From: Phallusia mammillata
Lineage: Eukaryota > Chordata > Ascidiacea > Phlebobranchia > Ascidiidae
Length of the DNA stretch: 64,000 nucleotides
Direction of reading: 5' to 3'
NCBI GenBank assembly: GCA_003260075.1
Contig: QLIY01000854.1
Span: 1 to 64,000, forward strand
A program made the position numbers and the translations under genes. The notes beneath the pieces were generated by a model. The model was given only the letters and a program-made list of their open reading frames with translations. It had not been told where the DNA came from and ran no database searches. This document shows positions 50,401 through 62,400 of this stretch, piece after piece (position 1 is the first letter of the stretch; each line of letters begins with the position of its first letter).

Positions 50401-53400
50401 CTCTTTGCGGTCACATTGCTATCAAACTAGGTTATAGTATTAGACCAGTGCTCTTGTTGTGCGAAACTCATGCACCCTGTTTACTTAAAATCAAAACTTT
50501 TGACATAAATTAACGTAAATCCGCACTCTGCACAAAACGTCTTTTGACATAAATCTCAGACATCTTTTGACACACCTTGAAGAGTACTGTATTAGACCAC
50601 TTGGGACCACCCATATAAATTTATTGATGCACACTGTCATCTAACAAGATGCGTGGATGCACCAAGTCACTCATAGTGCAATTCTGCCACCTAGTGTAAC
50701 AAATTTGCTGGGTTGACAAGCCATGCCCTAATACAGTGGTTCTCAACCGCCGGTCCGCGGACCGGTGCCGGTCCCCGTCCACTTTACTGTCGGTCCGCCA
50801 AATATGTTACAATTTTACATCTCAATTTAATTTTTTTAAATCTCAAAGAACCGCGTTTAACACATATGATATCAAACAGACAGCAGCAAACTTCTCAATA
50901 TTGAAAATTTCATACTTCTTTTGAATTGCATATTTTTGTCATAATTGCATTTTGGGTTGATTTTGAAAGTCCACCGGTCCGCAAAATTTGTTTAGAAAGT
51001 TTACTGGTCCGCCAACTTAAAAGGTTGAGAACCACTGCCCTAATAGTTATGGCAGTAGAGAGTACATTGTTTAATTCTCAAATTTATGTTTTCGCAGAGG
51101 GAGGTTGTAGTTATGCATGCATCTTCGCAAAAATGGTGTACTGTGCAAAAGAGAGGTTTATATCAGCAATTCAACTGTTGTAACAACACACAACACTGGA
51201 AAATTTTGAATTATGCTTGATGTACAAAAATTCTGGTGGAGAATTTGACAAGATGCACTTTGTTGATGTATGCCGACTTTCTAAGTCATTTTTTTTGTAA
51301 ATTTCTTGCTTCTTTTTTGAAATTTTTTTCATTCATTTGTGGAACCGAATGTTTTGTTGCAGTTTTCAACATTTGTGAATTTTAAATGCAAACCCCCCTA
51401 CAAACATTTGTGAATTAATTGTTACCAATGAGAATTGTTTTTAAACACATGCAGCAATGTGAAAAACTTTACACTTCTTTTCCTTAAATCACAAGAGTCC
51501 ACAGCTGTTTAAATGTTTATTTAATTTATTCTTGCACTGAAGAAGAATGTTTAAAATGTGTTGTGTTTTATTGTACAATTTAGTAATGAATTTTTCTGAT
51601 TTAGAAGAAATTGTGAGGTAGTTCTGGAGGTAATTTTTCCCAAAGTTAATATGTAATCATGTGGTAGAGGCTTTAGAACCAATATCTGGCAACAGTTGAG
51701 AACACACATGACACCAAGTGGACAATGTTTCAAAATAACTTGTCCACAAGATGACAGTGCTGAGGCACATTGTGTTAACCCAAAACTTTACCAAGCAGAA
51801 GCAGTTGGACCAGCATGTTATAATATAAATCCTACTTACAAAGGCTCAACTAAATGCAGTCAACAACAAGAACAATGAAGCCTATGGAAATTCATTACTA
51901 CAAACATTGCTATGCAACTGGACACCAATAATAACCCCAATCTTATGAAGTCATGCCAATCATCATATGATGTCATATACTATTTGTGTCTTTTGTTACA
52001 CGACATTGACCTGAGTCGGTTTAAAACAAAGGCCACAGGTCAATAATAGGCCTCAAAATTTCCTGCTTGAGGTGAATTTTACACCTTGAGGCAAAACAGA
52101 CAGATTAGTCTATAGCTGTTGCAAGAATACTGGACAGTGTTTTAGGTCATTTAGCTCTGTAAACTTGTTATTGACTGTTTACACAACAAACATACATAAC
52201 TTAAAATAAATCCATTCAAGTGCTTGAATCATAATCCTCGAGGTGAATAAAAGAAACTAAAGTTTTTAAAGCATTTACCCCAGAAGTGTTTTTAACTTAT
52301 ATAAAGAAACTTCTCAAATAGGTTTACACATTTTTCAAAACATTACAAAATAAAATATGACTGCATCACTACCCTGAAACTGAAAGTACAAACAATATCT
52401 TACAGGCTAATAGTAATGCCTGAGGCAAGAAGAGCAGCACGGAGAGTTCCGAGACTTGTGGCGTGAAAAAGGTTTGGAATAAGATTTAATTAGGAGGAAG
52501 GTGATTATATAAATCCTCCATGGAGAATTTTGGGGTATTAAATACGAAGATTTTAAAGGGTTGGTAGTAGAAAAGGGAATGAAACTGTTTATTCTGTGAG
52601 CAAAAACTGTGTAGTTTTATTTCCAGGGAAGCAATTTTGTCAGAACAATATCATCGTGTGCGTTTTGTGTTTTTAGTTTTTAAGTGTAAAAAAATATTTT
52701 TTGAACATGTTGTTTCTAATGAAAGTGATTGCTTTTGTTGCACTTGCAACTATATGTGAAAGTGGTAAGTTTACTTTCAATGATACTTTTAAAAAATGTA
52801 AAAAAAAACTATATTTAATTTAGGTTTAAAGTGGACAATGCCTCTTTTCGCTAATCAACAATAAAAATCACCTACTTTTAAGCTTGACCTAAATACATGG
52901 CCAACAGTCTGATCAATATTTACCATTTGTGCTTTAATCAGCTTTTAACAATTATCCATGTTCACCGCAGTGTGTTTACACAACTCGATTTGTCGAAACA
53001 GCAGAGATACCATCAAGCATGCTGCCGCTGATGCTACAATGTTTGAAAAGCTATACATGAAACAAAGATTTTGGAAAATTACAGCAGATGAACAGAATCG
53101 AAATATTTTGTTGGCGTTTAAGGTGATTATAACAAGTGCTTTGTCATGGTTTAATTGAAAGTCTTGCTTCTCGGTATCACTTATCAACTTAATTGGCCTT
53201 GATTCTGCAAATAGCTGACAGATTAACGTCTGAATGCTCTTCCAATTTTAAATATAAACACAGGTCATTTTAACAGGTTTGACCTGACATTAACATCAAT
53301 TGATTTGATAAGATTGCCTGAGAAAACCAAGCAATTATTCAAAAAAGAAGAATAGTTGTCTGACAGTTCAGACAAAATGTTGCTAATTATAAAGAATGTA

Positions 53401-56400
53401 CAACATTCCTATTCTTAAAAAGATATTAATTTTTTTCTAATTTACACACATGGAATTTAAAAATTGTTTTCAAATAAAAGTTTTCACAAATACCTTTTTT
53501 TCACAGAATTTTAAGACATTGCCTGGAACATCAGTTGATGTCATAACCTTGTCAACATCTGGACAAACCCAAAACAATCTTTATTCAGGGAATCTTGGCA
53601 ACTTTGAAATTATTCTTGAAAATGTGATAAGTGCAACAATTATTGTACCCGTCAGTGACAAGCATTTTTCAACCTTCAACCTCAATTACTATGGTAATTG
53701 GCAAAATTACGTTTTTCCAAAATCTAAAATTAAAATATCACAAATCATGAATTAGTAACTCTCCATAGTTCACTCACTTAAGATTTCAAATGTTATATTA
53801 ACTTGACAACAGTAACCTAGCAAAGCATTTTCTACTGTGTGAGGTATATAATTGATTATTAGTTAATTTGAGACAAATGGGTTTTTTCACAGCTGGTTGT
53901 CAGGTAGCCCCCAGCAACCACATAAAATATCCAACCCAAATAGTCAACCACATCAACCCCACCAAGTGTTGGATAATTGCCCCAAAGCTTCAAGGACAAA
54001 GAAAAAGATTCTACTTTACTTTCCGTAATGTCAAACTTGCACAAGAAACAAAACTCAAAGTAGGTCAATATTTTGGGGTTTTGCTTCATCATTAAGCCGT
54101 ATCATTTCGCATCTTAACGCATATTTGAAAGCCAAAAACAAAACCAGCTTATTGGCAAGGATTAACTTTGACATCTATTTTGTTAGGTATGGGACACACA
54201 CACAAATGAAGACATTGGAATTATTGATCGCGACAGCAAATTTGAAGCACTTGCAGCCGAAACAATAAGGGGAAATATGACACAAACTTTTGTAGTTGAG
54301 TTTGTCTGCAGTGACTCTGTACAATGTGACATTAGAGGAAACACATTTTTTGCATCATTTTATGGTAATTTTGACTTTAAATAAAATATGTCAAGAAAGT
54401 ATTAATCGACATATTTTTTTTTATTTCAGCAATGGCAGACAGTGATGTGGAATGCATGAAGGTAGGAACTTTTCGTGTTTTATTTATTTTAACTATTTTC
54501 TGCCAATTTCAAAACATAATGCATATTTTCATTTTATGAAATAAACATTAATTTTCAATCCACACAAAAGCGACCAACACAATTTATTCATTTGCAATAT
54601 TTTGTTCTAATATAGATCCAACAGCAATGCAGTCTACAAGCACACAACATTCCCACAGAACTTTGCGATGTTTCATGTCCAGCCTTTGAAACAATGCTGG
54701 AACAAGAGTACTCTATGGAGGTGCGAAACTTATCTTTGGTTCAGTGACTTTAAACAAGACCAGCAAAACTTAAGTCTAATTTTTTCCACAGAACAATGCA
54801 CCAGTGTTAAAAAGTAGCGGACAAAGAAACCATCGCAACCATGAGGAGATTCATGGTTGCAAATTAAGTCGTTACCGAAGATTTTGTGACTGTCCTCAAA
54901 ACACCGATCTCATTCAATTTTGCTTTACCAGTAAACCATGCTGGGAATGTGAGTGTAAAGTTTTTGAAAAACCTTTACTTCATACTATTTAATGTTCTCA
55001 AAATTTGGGTGTACTTACTATACTCCTAACGTCCAATACCACCATTTGTTCCAACTTATATTTTTTACACCAACTATGCACATTTGAGGAAAAATCTTAA
55101 TTAATCTAAAAAAACACTAATACAAATCATAGTAAATCTAAAAAACCACTACTAATACAACATTTTCAAAATAAAGACCAATCCCTATTTATTTTGTGTT
55201 TCAGATGATGGATGTACATGGGCCTGCATATTTATGAAAGTCACACAATGTACCTACATCAAAATACTTGAAGCTGTGCAACTTCTGTGAAAACGGCAAT
55301 ACCAGAAGAGACTTATGTAAACTGTTGCAGCTTGTATTGGATGAAATCATTGGATGGGTGGTTGTAGTGTATGAAAGGATGTGTTGCATTTTTAATGTTG
55401 TTTTATATTCTCTTTTGTGAATGCCAAAGCACAAAAGATTGTACCTTTATGCATAGGAATGCAGGAACTATACAGTAACAACATGACAAAACAAAAGTGA
55501 CATTTACTACATCACAGATTTACAGCCTATTAAATTCAACACAAAACAAACATGACAAACCACTTTCACTTAAGGTAGAATTTCAACTTAAACAGTTTAG
55601 CTGTGTTCACAAACAACAAACATTTTCAGCCTGTATTGTAAACAAGAAGCAGCAGAAAATTTCTACCTCAGAAAAACCAGTTCGGAACAAAAAACCATTC
55701 ATGCTCGAGTTTATTCTTTTTTTTAATTGTTATGCCCAGTGTTGACTTTTGCACATATTTTGTTTGTGTATATTCCTCAGTGTCAGTGTGTTGTTTAAAT
55801 AAATGTTGTTTATCAAGATTTTACTGTTGATGGAGAAAGGCAGGTAGCATCTAAATCCATGTACATTTACCAAAACACATAAAGATCAGGAAACAACCAT
55901 CATACTCTCACAAATTGCTTTCTATACTGTTTGGGAAGGTGATCAACCAAAATCTTACAATTCATATTAAAGTGGAATTGAAACAGAATTTGATATAACT
56001 TTTAAAGCAACCAATAGTATCAAAGCTCTGCAAACACCAAAACCTTTAGACACCAGAAACTACCTGACATAATTCCGCGAAAAAGGACCGCAGTTAACCT
56101 TTAATTCTGGCGATTCGACTTGAATTCTTTTCTTAATAAGCAGTCTGACACGTGCAAAAACCGCCATTGAGTGGGACATAAAAAGACTGCTGTCTACATT
56201 GTCAGCAAATTATCTTATCACAGAATGCCGTAACCGGAGTAACCACTATGAATTCTTCTGTGCAATCCCAAAACATACAATGCACATTGCAAACTGACAG
56301 ATGTTGGCTGCTAGACAGAATATTTATATGTTTTGCTCTCGCAAAGAATTACAGCTTTCGACATATGCTGTACCAGGAATTCAGTTGGCAAGCAATTTTA

Positions 56401-59400
56401 CAAAACAATCAATTTTGCCTGCTTTAAAATCTAAAAATTTGTTACAAAATTTTCATGCATGAATCAATCCCTAACCAGGTTTTAGGTTTAGCGACGCAAA
56501 CAACAGAAAAAACAACTATAATTGTTTAAACATAAACAGCAGACACTTGCAGTGATGTAGGATCAAAATCCTTTTAACAAACTGATTCTTAGTCTATCAG
56601 TTACTTTATCTTGGTTCCCATGATTTGCATTAACATAAGTTTTCTTTTCATACCTGTTTTTGTTGAACTGTATGGCGAACTCTGTCATTGGTTGCATTGC
56701 TTTGTTGGTAAATGTCAGGACCATGAAAGGTTCCTTCTGACGGCGTTGGAAAGTTCCTTGCACCTCCAATCCTTTTGCCATTGAAGCATTCAACCACAAC
56801 TAAACGCAATGAATCAACCTTTAAAATTTTAATTTCTGCGGCGGTCGGGTTTAAATTTTTATCAAATTAAATTTTGATATGACACCAGTAAATATTTATA
56901 AGGAGATATCTGCGCTAAAATCAATGACAAATTTCTCACTGGTGTATTAAAAAAATGAAAAATAAAACAAAATAAAGTATCAGCTGAGATAGCAATTATG
57001 AACAAATGAAGCAGAAAGTTTTCTGCATAGGTTGTTAAAGCTTATTGTGAAAGCAACTTTGGCGTTTTACTGTACATAGCCCACGAGACCTGATGCCATG
57101 TCCGGTTTCGGTATTGGTCGGATACTTCGGCGTAAAAGGTGCACAATCCTACTGTTTTTGTCATGAAAATTTTCAAAAAAGTCAGTTGACACAGATTTTT
57201 GTTCCAGTCGCCGTTACACAATGTTCTGGTCTCCTTGAGACGTTAGCTACATGCAGGGTTGCCATCGACTTAAAACCCCAAATAAGGACAAACGAAAATT
57301 TTTTCATAGGAAACGAAACAAACATTTTTGAACAAATCCTTGGTTTTATGCGAGCCATGACATATCATATATGCAATGATTTGGCCAATCTGTTCAAGCA
57401 ACTCCTGGTTTAGAAAAAATACTTCGTGCATCTTACAACAGCTCAGGTCTAGGTTTACTTATGCTTGCAGCAAGGATTTGACTAGTAATTGTTGAAAATA
57501 AGACAAAAGAAGGACTCAAGTCAGAAATAAGGACAATGAACTTTTCTAAGACACACCCCTTCAAAATAAGGACAAATCTTAGAAATAAGGACGGGGCCGT
57601 TCAAAATAAGGACAAATCTTAGAAATAAGGACGGTATGGCAACCCTTGCTATATGTCTGGGTTAGCATGACAAATATTCATGAAGTACATGCAAATCACT
57701 CGTGAAATAAAGTTTGTTCCGTAGGTAAGGGCACCCAAACTGGGATCTGAAAAATTTAGCTTTTAAGAAGGTCAATGAGAAAAATAGTCACCGGTCAAGT
57801 ATAGGATGTTACAGTACATTTCAAACTGACATTAAGCGTTACTTCGGGATAATTAATGTTGTGAGCGTTGTATGCAAACTTGCAAAACCATGTCTAAAAT
57901 GTGAAGCGGTAACAAGCTACGCAGCTTGGATTCTTTAACGTTGGCCCGGCCCCAGGGAATTTAAAACAAAGGCAGATTAATACTTTTGACCAAAATTTCC
58001 TTTGTTGTGGCGATACAATATGGATAAGTCCTGGGCGAAAAGTTAAACTGCTGACCAGTACTTTTTATGTGTAAAATTATATCCCTTAAAAATAAACTTC
58101 GTAACTTGCAATATCTATCCATAATATGTGTGTAAATTTTAACAAGTTTGAACCACTTCTTCTTGACCAAACCGTTAACACAAACCTTTATTAGACAAAA
58201 AAAGATAAAACAAATTCATACAATATGTTTGCTTCAAGGAAGGAACCCATAAGCACAGGTACAACGTAACAATTCTTATGCCCATAATCACTCGTTTATC
58301 AGTCATTCCACCGCTGACAAATTTTCTAGCCAATTTTATAATCTTGTGTAGCAGGAAGAAGTAGAACACTCAAAATCTATACGTATCTTGTGAAAAGGGC
58401 TTAAAATTTTGTGCCAGCGAACGAACGTGGTCAAGCGGATTATAACACAGATCTATTTTAAGATTGGCACGCATCAAAATAGGCTGGTTTACAACGGCAG
58501 GTAAATTAACAACATAACGTCGACCGATTACAGAACGGAAGTATTCCCTCCGACAAGCTGTTATCACGACGAAAACTTCCCCCGCACATAGTTCACTTCT
58601 CATAGTAATACTTTGCAGCGTGATTACTTGGTATGACCGGACGATTTGAAAACCTAAAGGTCGCGATCAAGTATAAAACTTCACCTGCTGAACTTTCAAG
58701 TATCAAACGCGGCAATTCCAGCTAAAGCAGTAATGATTTTGCTGTCGCCTTGAATGAGTTGTATTACCTCGTCCGAGATAAGGATGTTATAATTAAAGTC
58801 AGATAGGTTCAGTACAAACCCTGGGCTTAAATCGATACAGGATTCCTTTTTTGTTAGAATTCATTAAACATGCAGTAACCATTGAACGTCCAACATATTG
58901 GTGGCATAAAATCTGCTTTAACATTGATGTGTTAAAGTTATAACTTAGCAGTTGGTGAAACAACACGCAAAAACGATCTCATTTACCGGAAGAGAATTGG
59001 AAATGTTGGTAGAAAACATTTTTTTGCTTTGTGTAAAAATTTTCAACGGTTATATCTCGATTAAAAACTTCATGTAATGTTTTACTTTTCGCAAAACAAA
59101 ATTCTTTTCACCATAAAACATGTTTAATTTAGGCAACAAGCACAAAACAATATTTTTTTATAAAGTATAAAAAAACACAAATTTCCAATGGAGTTAAATA
59201 TTTTACGTGATGTTGAAATTTCGCAAAACAATTTTTTTGAACCACAAAAAAACATGTTTAAAGGAACATCAAACAAGGTCACGTATTACCTCGGGAGTTT
59301 TAGAACAAAGGCGATTGTCGTAACACACCGCGAAACAATGTTTAACGGATCGCGATGTAAAGCGTGATAAGCAATTATAGAACTAATATTGCTTCCGAAA

Positions 59401-62400
59401 TTTGACAAAGAGGGCTACGTGTTATTCCTCATAAGGGCATAGAAAAGCATATCAAGATGTCGTACCTTCGTGTGTTACCCACGAACAACGACATAAAACA
59501 AAAGAAAGATTCCACGTGAAATTTTCATGTTGCCCGCTTTTGGGTTTGCGTGTTTTTCTATTGTGACGTTACAGCGGGCATTGTGTTTTGTTTGTTTTGA
59601 GCGTGGCTGGCGATATATGATTTGAGATGAACGCTCGCACCTGCGTTGCCACGCGACAACACCGAAGGCCAATGTGACATCACAAAAATGACTTTCGCCA
59701 ATACTTAAACGAAAAAGCAAATTTTTGAGTACACGAAGTTGCGCTGAAGACTTTTTGTTGTTTTGAAAAAGTGTTTTTATTTTCAAAAAAAAGGTTTAGA
59801 AAGATGGTGGCAATAAAATGTCAAATACCACTACCAGAATCTCGTTTCTGTTACAAACAAGTTCGGTTAAAGCAGGGGTGTCCAACATGTGGAAAGCGTG
59901 CCAAAAGTGGCAGAAAGAACATTCGAAAATGGCACGCAAGCTTTTGCACATTTAGATGGTAAACATTAGGATTTGTCACGCAATTAAATTCGTATCTATT
60001 AATTCTTCTTAGCATTTATTCTAACTTTAGTAAAGATTATCAGTAGTAAAGCTACACAACTTACTAATTAAATTGTTCGTTTTTTGACAAAACTTAAGCC
60101 CCGTTGCAAACTATTTGTACCTTGCGTCGCATAAACAGAATAAAGTGTTTCTGGAGTATCATCAACAAGTTTACTCGCATTTGACGACGTATTTTTTTTT
60201 CAAGCCATATAATAGGGTTCTGCATATTGGCCAAATATTCGGATTGAGCCCGTACCGTTAAGACGTTCAATACATGGTTTGGAAAAAGTATCAAACGTTG
60301 GCACGCGACTATATATTAAAAATCAAAGTTGGCACGGCGGTGTGTTCGAGTTGGACACCTCTGGGTTAAAGTATTAAAAAATTACAAACATCTTGGCCGG
60401 AAACAAAAGTCAGGCACAATTTTTTTCAAAATAATTTCGCTTGAACAAATTTTTCGCTGGCGAAAATGCAAAACAAAATTTGTATGAAACATGTCCTCAA
60501 TCTATATTCAAATTAAATCCTTCCCAACTAAAAATCTGTCAAAAAACATCTGTTTTACGTGGTGCTTAAACGTGAAGTGTCCACTTTCATCGTCTGCCGG
60601 TTAGCAATAAGAGTTTCATTGTGATGTCACATACGCTAATCGCTATGGCACGATTTTTAGATTAAGGAGAAATTCTACCTGATTGGGAAATTGTCTGATT
60701 GAAGGCAGGTATTTGCCAAAACCACGTCACATCGGAATTTTTGCTTTATCACTTTTGCTTTGACAAAAGTTTTAACCTGTAAATTTTGGCTCACTAAATC
60801 GAAAGTCTATTTTCTAAAATATATTGAACTCGAATTTATAAATTGTTCTCATATTTTTGTACTAACCTTACGTCGAATTTCTACATGTTAAACACATTTT
60901 TTTCAGAATCGCTGAAAGTTAACAAAACAAAACACAAACCTCCTTTGGAGCCATGAAGGATCCTGGGGACGGGTTGAAATCGAGACCGAGAAGGGAGTCG
61001 GCAGGTGGCGCCCCAGCACCAGCAACCTGTTGTTGGGGCATGGCAGAGGGCGTTGTTCCCATCTAAAAAAAGAAAAAGCGACTCGTTACGCGGTATTCTT
61101 CGCATACACCAATGATGTTTTTCAGTTTAACACCAAACTTGACACATTTTAACTAAAACGCGTCCCAACCTTTGGGCAAGACATATAAGCAAAACGAACG
61201 CTCTAATGGTTGGGATAAATATAGAAGTCGTCAAACCAAGCAAAAACAATTTTCCTTCATTTAAAGCATCTTTTTCAGCATTTGAGGATGGAAATCATAC
61301 CAAAAAGTCGAGGCCACCCATCGGGTCCATCATAGGATTCGCAGGCATTGATGGGGCTGGCACAATGTTGGGGCCTATGTCCAGGCCCAAGAGGTCAGTC
61401 ACAAGCGCATCCTGGGCAGGAATAACCTTCAAACAAAAATCCAGTCATTATATCTGCACTAGCTAACCATAATAATTTTAAGAGACTAAAATGCAAAAGA
61501 GGTTATTTCATAAAGCAGTGGTTCTCAAACTTTTTTTGTTGCGACGCCACTGGAAAAGTTTTCTGGACTTGCGACGCACCAGCAAATAAAAGTTAATGAG
61601 GAAACTTATCAATAAACAGTTAATTTAAATCTATTAAACAGCACTTAGAGAACAATTTTAGGCGAACTGTTTTTCGACAAATTTGTAAAACTGCACTCAA
61701 CACTTTTAGTAAAACCCGGCAATCACGTGCGGGCTTTTGTTAATTGTTTCAATTATTGCGCACAATTGCATTGTCTTGTCTGTTGCAAGGTCTCAACAGC
61801 ATCAATAACGAATTACAATGAAAGTAATGTTTTAACTTACGCACAATATAAACTGATGCACAAAAATTTACTGCTGCAACTCATGCACAATAATCACTTA
61901 AAACTTTAGCTAACAATTATACGTTATAACTACCTCAAGCCTTTGCTAGAAAAGTCGCCTTTGTTACATTGTTATGAAACAAGACTCCGTTCACATAATC
62001 AAGTTTAATGCCCGCCAAGCGTCGCCCCAGACACGCGCCTATCACGCACTTGCTGCTTGTACTGTTTGGTCACGACGTACATTAACGGACAACCGCGTTT
62101 TTGATCAAAAAGGTAAATTTACGTCAATCCGCACTCTACGCAAAAAGTATGGACGTAGATATACGTCAACCGCACTGAAACCTCATTTTTATGACATAAA
62201 CTGAGTTCAGCCACGAAACGGAAATATTCTGCGACGCCCTTGGAAAATTGAAACGACGCACCAGGGCGTCGCGACGCACAGTTTGAGAACCACTGTCATA
62301 AAGTGTATTTTTTAAAATTAGCAAGTAGCAACACAATTTGAGGAAACTTACTTGGGGTGTTGAGTCTTGGGTAGGACTAGTTGTGGGTTCATCGTTTCCA

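Noticed and set aside
51696..51878. Cys-containing plus-strand frame between genes D and E
   Set aside because: Preceded by a weak acceptor and not alignable to any exon of the family; recorded only as a note.
57540..57640. Direct repeats near 57.6 kb considered as a CRISPR-like array
   Set aside because: Only two adjoining copies, inside a MITE, in a eukaryotic genome.
59475..59786. 103-codon minus-strand frame in the beta-adaptin intron
   Set aside because: Basic, irregular composition in a CpG-richer patch; no domain or splice link to beta-adaptin.
59771..59962. Plus-strand frame with [13 protein letters not shown], zinc-ribbon-like
   Set aside because: The end of the frame lies inside the hAT MITE that starts at 59873, so the Cys motif is its terminal repeat.
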